Shown here: piece after piece, positions 33,474 to 45,927 of the stretch
How the letters are laid out: each line of letters begins with the position of its first letter
How positions within the stretch are numbered: position 1 is the first letter of the stretch
Notes under the pieces: generated by a model
Database searches by the model: none
Told to the model about the DNA's origin: nothing
What the model saw: the letters and a program-made list of their open reading frames with translations, nothing else
Position numbers and translations under genes: made by a program
Source of the DNA: Botrytis cinerea B05.10
Taxonomy: Eukaryota > Ascomycota > Leotiomycetes > Helotiales > Sclerotiniaceae
Assembly: GCF_000143535.2 (NCBI RefSeq)
Contig: NC_037324.1
Coordinates: 248,001 to 312,000 of the forward strand
Length of the DNA stretch: 64,000 nt
Direction: 5' to 3'

Positions 33474-35203
33474 TAGGTTCCAGAACTATCAGGATGAGAG
33501 AGAAACGACATATATATCGATACCGAAGAAGTTGATTGATTGATGATTTTTAAGATTTGTTTGACGAAGAAGTTAATTTCAGCGTGCATAATGAAAACCA
33601 CGACGAAAATATCGTTGCTTGGATTGATATGACGAGATGTTTTGGAGGGGGCTCTGCTTCGATATATCCAGAAGTCTTTTTTTGTTTTTTTTTACCCATT
33701 TGATTTTGATACGGACAAAAAAATTACTCAATACGACTTTGTATACATGGGTAATGGCATTTGGATTGGAGTTTAGACTGGCTTTTGGATTTGTTTTTCA
33801 AGTCTTTTTATGAGATGCCATCTCTAGCTATGGAAAGCTAAGATAGGGAATCAATAAAGGGTTTTCATGTTAGGAACGGTTGGGGCATTTAATGATGGAT
33901 GGGATGGGGGGTAGGATGGTTGGCTGGGTAGGCTCTATCGAATTGGCCTGGATGGGCGGGGATGCGGATTATGATTGTATGTATGAAGTGTATGAGAATA
34001 TCTTGGATGGAGGTATGATATGAGGAACTGGATGGATGGAATTACTTATGAATTCAAAAGAGAATCTCCAAATTTGATGAGCGGTATTTGGTTTACATTG
34101 ATGTGATGTGATGTTGTGTTTATAGCCATGTGTAATGCATATCAAAGGCTTCGCGAGAAATTTCTTTATCACTGGATGTGCATTTACTAGACTACTTGCA
34201 AGGGGAATCTAAAATGGTATTCTGTATGCTTTATTTCACTTGATTTTTCTGTCCCTTCATCCTCTTCTTCACACGGATGCATGCGCTTGTCACTCTTGTC
34301 ACCCGAACGTATCCAGGATAGTTCTCAGCTAGGAATTTTGATAGACAAGTGGGTAGGTAGATAGACAGGGACTAGGAGGGGAGTGAATGACAAGAGAAAA
34401 ATGAGGGAGGAATATTTGAGAAGAGAAAGGAGGGAGAAGAGTGGTTTTGTAGGCTTGCTGCTTGTGAATGTTGGTGTTTGTGTTACTGTTCGTGTTGGTT
34501 TTGGTGCTGATATTGTTATTAATGTAGGAGATCTACTGATTGGATTCGGAGATTGGTGGATGGATGGAATAGAGGTGAGGGGGAACAAGTTGAAGGATAT
34601 GAGGGGTAGGGTGAGGGGGTAGAAGAAGAAAAGGGGAGGGTGAAAGGCAGGGTAGGGGAGGAAGGCGAGTTAAGTTCGTTTGTGAACAGATGAGAGGTGA
34701 ATGGAATAGTCTGAGTGTGAGATGGGGAAATAAGAGGGGCAGAGGGGGGGGGGAGGTATGGGAGGTGGAAATGGTTTTATTTGGGTATTTTAAAAAGGGA
34801 GGAATGGGGAGCGAATCGGGAGAGGAAGAAGAGGAGAAGGAGGAGGATGGAGCGAGTATAGAAGAATAAAATATATCGAAAAGGGATTGAAGTACTCGGT
34901 AGAGGATGGGGAAAAGAGGGAACACGAGAACAGAAATGATAGAGGTCTTTAAAGTGATGTGGATAGGCATGAGAGATATACGAGCTTTAAGAGGCCCGGT
35001 CTAACACAGATGATTAATCATCAATGAATATCCGTCGTTATTACATGAATGAAAAATGGAATCGGATATTTAGGATCTGGATTTAGTAGTTTAGCACGGA
35101 GTTTAGTTATGGGATGAGAGTTGAAGGAAGGTTGGGTTATTGAGATGTGGAGGTAAAGGGTTATTATGCTGTTTTGTTGATGAGGTAGGTGAGGTGGTGA
35201 TAT

Positions 35204-35241
35204 GGAGAAGATGGGATGGAGAAGATGGGATGGAGAAGATA
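35204..35241. repeat. 14-bp GA-rich tandem repeat
   Basis: About 2.7 copies of the unit GGAGAAGATGGGAT in a purine-rich region. Confidence 0.8.
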
Positions 35242-36270
35242 GATAATGGAGGTGGGAGGTAGGAGGTGGAAGGAAGTGAGAGGGAAGTGGAATTAAGCGA
35301 AGAAATGAGGTTATAGTGTATTGGTGGGATATTGGTAAGACTGGCTTATGGTTGGGATAGCGGAGATTTTGGTCTTTGGTGACAGTGAGTGATAGAAGGT
35401 GTATAGAGTGTATAGATGATAGGGATTGTTGCTATCTGAATGGTATTATGTTGATGATATCGAAAACTAGGATTGCGGTCTGCTATATCATGAAACTTGA
35501 ATTCTGAAGTTACGATTGAGAGATGGGGGGCCAGAAGAATGAAAGTTGTTTGTTGATGAATGTTTTTGGTTAATAAGTAGATTTGTGTATTCGAGGTGGA
35601 TTTTGTGAGATTGTATGATGATGATTCTGTGGTGATATATGCGAGTTTTTGGTGAATATCGGGGGGTAAGAGGGTGTTTTTACTGTTTTTCTTTTCATTC
35701 ATTTTGTTCTATCAGACAACTTCAGTCGCATCGCATGTTTCAGGCACCGTTACAGATATATTGAGTTGATTAACAATTTACTAGCTACTGTTATCTGCTA
35801 TATGCGAGATGCGCATCAGTCGTGTAGAAATGCTGGTAAAGTAGAGTGGTGATGCTATCGCAGGTTCGTGGAGTTGAGCTCAGCTGAGGCAGTCTGTGGT
35901 TTACAAGTAGATCCATTCTATCATCTTTGAGGAGGTAAAAGTAAGAAGCGGGATGAAAGATGGGGTGTGTTGGCTTATGGATATGAATGATATTGATTGA
36001 TTTGACGAGAAGTGAGGATGGAGGATGAAGGATAAATACCCGCAGTCTTACTGAAGTTTGTAGAATTTTCTGATGATCTTTATGGAGAATGCTTCATGGA
36101 AGACTGAAACATTAGCAGATGTCTCCTTGTAGAATAATTTGGTAGGACTTCTAGGATTTGGGGAACTGAGTTGAAGTGTGTTTAGGGTAGTAATAATTGT
36201 GTTGGTAATAGAAAGGACGTAGCTTGCTTAAAGATGGGGTGAGAGAAGTGATGAGAATGGGAATGGTACA

Positions 36271-36334
36271 AGTCTACATGTACGAGTCTACATGTACGAG
36301 TCTACATGTACGAGTCTACATGTACGAGTCTACA
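36271..36334. repeat. 14-bp tandem repeat with palindromic core
   Basis: Four full copies and one partial copy of the unit AGTCTACATGTACG with no mismatch. Each contains the palindrome TACATGTA, so the array is a row of identical symmetrical sites. Confidence 0.9.
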
Positions 36335-39300
36335 GATCATGGGGATATTGGTAGATATATTATGAAAAAGAGTTTGAATAAAGTCAAGTAATCGTACAGC
36401 AGATGGTTTTGATGAACCAAGATCTTGTGTGTTTGGTCTACGAAGCACAGAAGTGTCTATTTTAAGAGAGGAATTTGAGCGGAACTGAAAACTCTGCTGA
36501 TCATGATACGAAGGCTTCTGAATTATAATGATTTTTGAAAGGATGTGTATCTTGCGATCGGTATCCTTGGGCTATTGGTAGAGGGGGAGTGACGCAGAAA
36601 ATGCAACAAGTTTGATAAGTGGGTTATGGGAAAGTAGGGGATGGCAGATAAACGGCGAGATAAATGAAAAGAACAAAGGCAAGGTGACTGCACTTACACT
36701 TCTATCAAACAGTTTCTTCTAAGAACTGCGGTACAGCATCTTGAAAGCGAGGACTTGGATAGTTGGGACTTAAGGTCAATGGCAATATTATGCAGTCCAT
36801 CGAAATGAAAGGTATTGCTAGAATGATAATGGGAGTCAAATGATGCGATATGAATGATGTGATATGAATGGCAACTAGAATAGGAACAGCCATGATACTG
36901 AATGATTCGTACTCAACTAACTAAGCACACAAGATGTTACAATTGGTTTGCATTTACACATGAAGGTCTGACTTATTCATGAATGAAGAGCCGTTTGAAA
37001 GTGCCTAGTACTTTCCGAAATGGTAATTGCGATACTCCGTTTGCACTCATGCTACACAAAGACACGGACCATGGAGTTGAAGAGTTGGAAAATGAATGGA
37101 AGCAGGTAAAAAAGCTTTGAACATTGGAGGGGATCATGAAAGACCTGAAAAATTCGAGTCGACGAGCGGGACAAGAATCGCGACAACGACACTCAGTTGT
37201 TATGATGCGCACGTACTGTACTAACTTAACGAACTTCCAGTGGTCAAGGATGAATTTGCCAAGAGATTCATCGGGAAGGTTTTGATTTTGCACTTATTTG
37301 GTCTGGTCGTAGGGGTAACCTTGACCAAACGTAAAGACAAACATTATATCAGCATTTTCATTCTCAACAACCTTGCTGATAAATATGTTCAAAATTGCAT
37401 TTAGATCACGCGGAACGAGCCACTCATCGATTTAAACTATAGTAAGGCTCAAGGATTGTTCAGTCTGATACCAATTGTTTTTGAATCTCATATAGTATTG
37501 TTCGAAGCTAGTGTCCTCCGCAATAATCATCCGACGGTTTTAAAATGGGAGAGGCTGGGTGTGGATTGGACCTTAAAGTCTATTCGTGCTTTTGATGCTA
37601 CACTAAGAAACTACCTTTGTCCATCACCCGCTCATCATACTTCAAATAATGTCCCCTGCTGCAGGGAAGGTCAATTCCGAAAAAGCAAAGTCACTACATT
37701 CCTAATTAATAGGGATTAACACTGCAACTCCTGGATTATTTTCTCTATTTCAAAGCTAGAAAGACTCTAGAATGGTAAGAGTGGTAACACGAGGAGATGT
37801 GACTGGACTTCCGAGCCTTCAAGCTAGCGAGTGGAGCTTGAAAATGTCTAGAATTAAAAGAAAAGAGTAATAAAATGGGACTCTATGCCGACTCATGATA
37901 GAGCCCGTACATCAAACTTGGCACACGACCTAATGTGAATAAACGGAATGCTAGCTACATGTTTCTACACTTTTTTGTATTTTGATTATCATTGGGGTTT
38001 TGGTTGGTATTGATTTATCTCCAAATTTGGGATCGGAAAGATTGCATTTGGAGAGGTCTTTTGTGAAAAGTATAATAAGCGTGTGAGAAGAGTGTAGAAA
38101 GCTCTGGAGATGATCAGAAGAATCAGAGAATACCAAAGTTAACTATACACTTAACATTATTGTACGTTTTCATTCGTAAATCAGAAAGATATATGGACGT
38201 AATAGCTAATAATCCAGCTAATTTCCTATCTTGGTAATGTAACTATCATAACATATTCAAGTTAAGCTGCACTCATATTAACTAACGGATCTACACAAGT
38301 TAAAATCGAATCCTAGGTAGCTGATGATCTCTTTGCGACCTAAATAAACATCAATGTACAGTCATCATCGGCCACTGGATCTTGGGAGCTAGGGAACGGT
38401 ATACAAGGAATCAAGCATAAACTAGTTTAACTTTAAATAAAGTGGTGGGTAAAGAATGGGAAAGCTTTGCATGTTAATGATAGGGTTTGTGGAATGATCA
38501 CCAGCGAAATGGTTTTCCGAACGACACTAATAACCCACAAGGACAGGCATCTCTATTATTGAAGTATCGACAACATCAATTATCAATGTTCATATATCCA
38601 TTTCATATGGAGAAAATTCATCAAGAACTATTATTTTGTTGATTTCATCTCTTCTGCCTTTCTCCTCTAAATCTCGGAAGCTTTGATATGTAATAAGTGA
38701 GTAAGATTAAAAGGATTGCTCTTAAGTCCAATAAAAACTCTATGAGAACTTGCCACCCTTGATAAACTCCAGTATTAGCCATTGAATGGTCGTATTGTCT
38801 TACGCGCAAAGTGATTTTCGAGTACCGGTACATCAACCGTGCTATCAGCAGTGGAGTTCCTAAAAAAAAACTTAGTATCTACAGTACCACAAGATTTCAG
38901 GACAATAATAATCAGAAGATCTAGTACAGCTTTGCCATTCACATACTGCACATCAATGTACGTTGTTTTACATACCTAGGGGTTGCAGTGAGCATTTGGA
39001 TTAATAAGCATTACCTCCTATCAGATCGAATGATTAAACGAGGCATGCTGACCGCCCTGATAAGGTGCGGCAGAAAGCAGCCGGGGATACAATCCCTGTT
39101 AAATCGCGGGTCTGCAAGGGTCCGGCGCGTCTGCCCACGACATAAAATATCAACGATGTCATTGATAAATGATATAAAATTAATGTTATGAATTTTATGA
39201 CCTTATGACTTTGACGACCATATTTCATACTCTATTTATTGATTACCAGTCATCATTCCAAGACAGAAATCTTACAATAAAGTATTTTCCTACGCGATAG

Positions 39301-39375
39301 CACGATTTCTTTACCCGCGTTTCTAGATAATATTCAGCGAGTCAACCAGGAGATTTGACTGCGCCGATTTGCAGT

Positions 39376-41041
39376 ATGGACGAGGGGGAGAGAAAGTCTT
39401 TCGAGGAGCGCTCAAAGGTTCTGCGAGTCGAATTGAAAGTATGGGAAAAGGATTTTCAGAACAACAATGAAGGCCGCAAAGCCTCGAGGGAGGATATCAA
39501 AGCGAATCCGGATATTGGTATAGATTCTACATTTGCGCATTCTGCCGATTAATTATACTTACATGTCTTCAGCCTCGAAATATAAGGAATTTAACAGAGT
39601 GCGCGATATACTCTCTGGAAAGATTTCGCATATACCTCCACCAGCTCCCAAACCAACACCCCGAAAGAGAAGACACGAAGAAAATCATGATGAAACACCT
39701 CAAAAGCGGGCGCATGTCGATAGAACACCCTCGAAGAATACAATACTACCATGGGATGTCGACCCTTATCACTCACCTTCAGTTATGAGAAATCTTTTTG
39801 CTACACCTTCGAAGAAAACCGCAATTGGACCAACACCACAAAAGGATGGACAGGTTCTTGGGTTGTTTGACTTGGATCCAGACAGTGCCGCAGATTCTCC
39901 TTCCACTGCTCCTGGGGTATTAGGAAGAACAGCCGGCATAGAAGCAACTCCTCGAAGGCATGGACATGGAACAACTCCAGTGAGCTCAAGAGCAATTATG
40001 CACAGCAACACGCCCTCATCAAGAAGGACCTTGTTATTCAGTACGCCTTTGAAGAATAAGATTGCCAGTGGTCAAGGATCAACGACACCTTCGTCAGTAT
40101 CAAAGCTACATTTTAGTACACCATCATTTTTGAGAAGAGATAGCCAACGAATACGAATGCCGGCTCTCGATGAAAATGAAGAAGGCCCACCCGATTCTCC
40201 AGAAATAATTAGGGGTCCTCGAAAACCAATGATCAAAAGTCTAAGCAGTATGCTTGCTGGTCTCCGGAAAATGGAAGAAGATGCTGCAGAGGATGATTTA
40301 GAGGCTCTTCGTGAAATGGAAGCCGAGATGTCCAACCCGTCCAAGCCCACATCAAAACCAAAATTAAAACCACAATCAACCCCTCAACCAATTAGTTTCA
40401 CAGCTGCCTCATCGTCAAAACCTCCGACGGAAGAGCCCCTTCCAGAAGACACAATCCTGGTTCAAGAGAGACAACCGCAAGAATTACTCGGTGGTTTCGA
40501 CGATGAAGCTATGTACGACTCCGAGCCCGAAGAAGCGACAGAGGCATCTACAAGAACATACAAGAAGAGAGGTCAAAAGCGTACTACCCGTCGGGTAAAT
40601 CTCAAGCCGAATCGTAGCAAACCTTCTGAGCCCTTGGCATCTACAAATCACCACAATGTCTCAGAAAGTGAAGACGAACTCGCGCTTCCTCGCAATCGAC
40701 TCGAAACTATACCCGAAACTCAAATTGATGATGAGTTTCCTCCACCTGACGATGACGAATTCCCACAACCTGACGAATTTCCACTCGACGGTCGAAACTT
40801 CGACTCCGATTCCGCTTCCGAATACACAGCTTCAGAAGGAGGAACACGGTATAGGAGGCCAGATCAAGATAAGACGAAAAAGAAGAATCGGGAGGCTAAC
40901 AAGGAAGGGAAGGTCAAGAAGGCTGCCAGGAAAATCAAAGCTACGGCAGGTAGTCTACAGAATTACAAGAGGCTGAAGCTGAGGAACAGTGGAGCGAAGG
41001 GTGGACCAGGAGTTGGCAGTAGATTCAGGAGGAGAAAGTAA
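39376..41041 (+). CDS. SLD2: DNA replication regulator Sld2
   Basis: Exons 39376-39517 and 39573-41041 (55-nt intron, phase 1) give 536 aa. Sld2 is phosphorylated by cyclin-dependent kinase and then binds Dpb11/TopBP1 to start replication. Features: the conserved N-terminal helix (ERSKVLRVELKVWEKDFQ, about 12-29), which binds origins or Mcm10-type partners; ASKYKEFNRVRDILSG after the intron; many S/TP sites such as TPRK, TPSKK, TPLKN and TPQK that are candidate CDK targets; a helical block MIKSLSSMLAGLRKMEEDA; and the basic C-terminal NYKRLKLRNSGAKGGPG ending SRFRRRK. The sequence is otherwise disordered, which is usual for this family. An ACGCGA element near 39293 could be an MBF-type site, which is only suggestive. 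Confidence 0.9.
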
Positions 41042-44000
41042 GGGCTGCAACTTGAGAGCGAGACTCGGGAAGGAACGCAAAGGGGATGTGCCAGGGAGTG
41101 CGGAATTTGAGCTGCACATATTGTTTGTGAAGAAATACATGTATTGCTATACACTTGGAAATACCAAGAGATACTGTGAAGTTTAGATCTGAGTTGCTTT
41201 AAGAATACCCAATAAATACATAACACACACATGTACACGCACTTAGCTTGAACCTCCTCTCCTCCTGGATATATGCCTCTGATATTCTAACATTAGTTTG
41301 GCAGTAAATACGAGTGGAGTGCAGTTACGTTATATGTAAGATACTGTGCATGTAAAATGGACTTACCAATTTATCATCCAGTCTTGCCATCTCGTATAAA
41401 ATCCTCTTTCAACAACTAAGTAGGGGGTCCCTCACAATACCACGGACCATGCACCCCATCATTTCTTCACTCTTCTGGTATCCTTTATCCTCTACCCTCT
41501 CCACATTTCATTTATCGTTTGTCTGACCATATCTAATAAGTGAGTTCCCGTCTAATGTTTTCTCCATTACCCCTTCCAAGTTTTTTACTTCTAGTCCATG
41601 CTCTGATCTCTAGGCTCACCGGATTTCACGATGCCAGATTGGTTCTGGTGACTGGATCTCACGTCACCATTACATATGGTACGACGGGGGAGATGTGGAC
41701 ATGATTTGGAATTCTGTATCTTAATCTAAGAAGTGGGGATAATCCGGATACCCATCTTGGTAATTGTACATAATTCGCCAATGTAAGCATTAAATTAGTT
41801 AGCTTTTGACTTACATATATCATTGTCATTTTTGAGCGACGATGACAACAAAGAATAAACATAATTGTTGACTGTCCAACGTAACATACATGACTCACAA
41901 GTGAGACATACCTAGCTGACTTCGAGTTCCATCGCGTTTGTCGATGCGGGCGAGCGAAAGCGCTTGCTAACCCATCGCATCCTCAGTCTCTCTTTTTGAT
42001 TAGAAAGTTACTTTGTCCAGAAAAGAACACCATACATACGCAATAAGATTAATAGTAACTTGGCATTAATGCCTCTCCCTGCACCCATTCATCCTTGTAT
42101 CCAATCAGTAAATGAGATCCAGTATCTTCAAACATTTCCTTTATTCTCCTAACTTTTCTTTCGAACCGCTCTCAAAATATCATAGATGATCACAATTCCA
42201 CGCTAATAACTTATCACTTCATCAATTGGCAGCTCAGCAGAACATGGAATGTATCGCATATTTTCAGGGAATGGTGAAATCTGACGAATGGTCCTTGCAA
42301 AAACTTGATTGGGGAGATCCATCATAGGCCTTTTAACTAACTTGCATTTCATCCGCAATTCATGTTTTCTCACTTATCACGTCAGTTCTTGCTTTCTCTT
42401 ACCTTGAACCTTATCATGTACCTTCGATCTTCTTTCGTTTCCGCCAAACCGGAGTTTGGGAGGTGTAAGTCTTTACCAACTTGTTTACCGGTAAGTAAGC
42501 ACTTTTATTGATATGTCACTATTCACACCTTTCAAACTTTCCAATAATTTGCAAGATAAGGCTTGTTATTATATGATCCACGTAGCATTCGTGATAATTA
42601 TGAGTCGTAGATGGGTTTGATGAAGTCTTTGTTGTAATAATTGTAAATTCCAGATTACTTGAAGCAATAGTCATTTACACCTGTGTAGTGGACATAGAGT
42701 ATATATCCATCTCATGGTTATGAATTTACGAGGCATTTCAAGCAGTAGCAACTTCCAATAATCGCAGTAAAGAATTCTGAATACTAATAAATACACAGCC
42801 TTCATACCCAAGATTTTGAAAATGCATGGAGTGACGTCCTGATTGCGTCTCTTCGTTTCAAACTTTATTTTCCCCAGCATTCGATCTCTGTATCTAGTTG
42901 TACCACAGGCTCCCTTCCCGTACGATTATGATCTAAAGTTGAGCAGGTAGAAAACAATTCAGACAATCTGTGAAAGAGCTAACAGAATCGGCTACTAGAC
43001 TCTTTCTATTTGGAATTTCGTACCAATCAAAATCAACTGACTGTGCGTCCAAGAATTTCTTGGCGAGAAGTCATGGAGATCCACAAAGCTATCTCTTACA
43101 CTCAGACTGCTAGAGAGCATGCGACTTTGCCGCTCAGAAAAAATGTCAAGAAACGCTTTGGATAATTTATAATCTTGTGGTATGTGCACCTAGTTTCGAA
43201 CTTTCTTACTTTATGGCTGCACAAGTAGATTGTGTTTTCAAGGAGTGATACTTGGGGCATTGGTGTTTTATTATTTCTGAATGTACGAGTTAGGTTTATC
43301 CCTTGAAATCGCAAGGCAGGAGTAGTCCTTTGGTTAGACCTGTCTTGACCGGAGATATATAGACGGGTGGTTCTCATTCGTTTGCGAGGAAGGGGTGGAG
43401 GGGAATGAAATTGGTGGAGAATCGTTCCTGATCATTATGCCTTGTACTTCGTTCATCTTTGACTGTTCTTATATCAATGTTGACTTTTGCATCTTACAGC
43501 TTCGCACGAAAAAACACGGTAATGATTGCGAGTGGCAAAGCTTGATACATACCATCTTGTGATTTATTTTCGCAGTATTCAAAACACAAAATGCTACCAA
43601 CTTTCTGTCTATTGAGAGCCAGGAGAATGCAATTACCGGGTTTATCCCCAATATTGAATAGCACCAAAACATTACTAGTTGCGATGAATAACCGTTTTTC
43701 AAGCTAATGACGAGCCTATCCTGTAGATTTTTTCGCCTTACTCTGTCACAAGAAAAACCCAGTTTTTGACTTTCTTGCTTTTAGAAGTCTACCTCTTTGG
43801 CTTGACTCAAATATGGCGTGATTGATCGCTTGTGGATTCCTTTATGGGTGCGGAACTAATAAGTATCTTGAGATAACCACTCAGTATAGAGACTTCTAAC
43901 CCCATGTCGATCTAGTCTTCGCTGCTTTCGAGAATGCATTCTGAAGATCGTTTGTCGGTAGGTTATTCATGCCCTAGACCCACAGGCACACATTAAAATC

Positions 44001-45927
44001 AATGGAATTGATTCCTAGTAATCGAAGGAGCAGGCTAACGGTAAAAGTAAATTGAAGAGTGTGATGGATGAATTGAGGACAAAAATGTGTCATAAAATTA
44101 TCTTCTGGAGCATTTGTATCCCAGCAAGAAAATTGATGAAATCTGATCTGGGAAATTTCTTAAGAGTCACTTGGGAACGATATGTATATTGAGGGATCAT
44201 ATCTTTTATACCGAGTCACAAGCTTAGTAGAGTCATGACGATTTATTCAAAGTTGATAATCTATGACTTGATTATATATGATCAGCGAATCGTTACGCTG
44301 GGGGCATTCACACTTATCCACAATCTAACTCAAGCTTGGGTAATTACCGATGATCGCCTATTCCCGAAGCACTGGTTAGCGAATCTCCTTGCTGGAATGA
44401 TAATAGGGCGCAGATCTGACACTTGGCAGTAGATCCCGCCATTGATGGAAAACGCTATTCGGGTCAGCTTGCCAACTTCTGTCGATGCAGAAGCTGATTG
44501 AACAATACCTAGCCTCCGATTACAAATATTCCAAGAATTATCCAAGCAGTGAGTATTGCCATTATATTAATACACCCTTAGCTTGATAAAACAAATCATG
44601 TTTGTTTGCAATGTTATTTGACGATTACGATATGAATTAGACGTCGTTTCCCCTGCATAACCGAATAGCCGCTAATGTGCACGGCCATTTTCCTCAATCC
44701 GACTTCAATGTTGATGTCCACTCAATTTTTGTTCACTTGTGTATAAGCCAATCGAGACAGCAATAATCTGTCCCCGATCCATATGAGGGGTGAGCTATTC
44801 TATGTGGTATCCAATACCTCTGTTATTTATCTCCGTTCAAAAAGCCGGGAGGGACACATTGAAATAATATTGATCCTTGCCATTTAATGTCACTTAGAGA
44901 AGGTGCTAGCCTGAAGAGGGGATATAACATGTAATTAGTTTGATGCCAGAGACCTAAGGGGTATGGCTGGTCCAATGGTAACCATGTCCATTACAATAAA
45001 ATCTATTTTTCTCTTGGTGATGAAAAGTTGACTTATTCTGTAGGTGAGTAAAACACACACACTAATTGAGTAGATTATACACGTAAATTTAATTCTCTTC
45101 CACCTATCGAATGCCAGGAATCTAAGATATATATTGAAAGACCTAGTTTATTTAGTTTCATATGGATATATTATTATGGGAAAAGAATATAATTGAAGAA
45201 TATAGACTAAATTAGTATTGAAAGAGATCATTCTCCCAGAAGCATTCAGACCTACTTTATTAAGTACTACTAACTTTTCAGTCCAGCTCCCCTCTAAAGC
45301 ATCCTTCACAAACACGCATGTGCCCAATTTCCAGGTACGGATCTTATCACTTTTATAGTAGGTAGGATCAGGAGATCGTTCCCATTGTCCCGAGAAGGGA
45401 AACTTGAGTTCCGCACATATCAAGTGGACCCTCACACTTCTAGGATAAACTAGCACATTTTCATACCTCAATGTATTCGTTCTATTAAATCAAGTCTTCT
45501 TCCAAATCTAGCACAATATCCGCACAATTCAATAACATTTCTTTGAAGTTTGTGAGGGATTTCCGACAAACCAATAGCTTAGCTCGCCTATAAGAACCGA
45601 CATCTATCCGGATCTCTTGATTTAGTATCCTCCCGACAAAAATCCAAACTCTTTAATATCAATTGCTATTTGAATCTACCATTCTATTCTCCTTCAATCC
45701 CCAATTGAGATATCTTCATATCATTATCATTCACACCCACTGTTTGTTTCCCTCTCATCAGCGGCACTTACCTCTCCACCTTAACTTCAGCATTCTGTTT
45801 GCACGCAAATACCAAAAAAAACCAATCGCAAGAACGAGTACCTGTAAGTAGAAAATTTAAAGATTGATCGCGCATGGTGCTAATAATTTCTTAGAAAGTT
45901 TAAAGACATACCCAAGAACCGCTCGCA
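41042..45927. other. Gene-poor region
   Basis: No complete gene can be supported in this 4.9 kb. A protein-like minus-strand stretch at 45148-45471 is listed separately. The last 250 bp are the CT-rich leader of the RING gene at 45928, with a probable leader intron at 45844-45894 (GTAAGT donor, GCTAAT branch site, TTAG acceptor). Confidence 0.5.
45148..45468 (-). other. Protein-like open stretch, possibly a terminal exon or gene relic
   Basis: The minus strand reads an open frame of about 100 codons with normal-looking composition, including AELKFPFSGQWERSPD, IRTWKLGTCVFVKD and SWTEKLVVLNKVGLN. It lacks an ATG at its 5' end. I could not find a phase-consistent upstream exon, though a short open stretch upstream (NFKEMLLNCADIVLDLEED, about 45510-45570, minus) may belong to it. 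No family is recognised. It may be a decayed gene. Confidence 0.25.

Larger units (their letters stand above)
33474..39375. other. 5.9-kb gene-free region
   Basis: No gene can be supported. From about 33.9 to 35.7 kb the plus strand is dominated by G and A, and the resulting minus-strand Pro/Ser/Leu open frames are composition artefacts. There are short tandem repeats at 35204-35241 and 36271-36334. The remainder (36.9-39.3 kb) is ordinary A/T-rich spacer, the last part being promoter of SLD2. Confidence 0.5.

Noticed and set aside
34533..34970. 145-codon minus-strand Pro/Leu/Ser frame that starts with a hydrophobic stretch
   Set aside because: The hydrophobic look comes from pyrimidine bias; the flanks are the same composition and no homologous motif is present.
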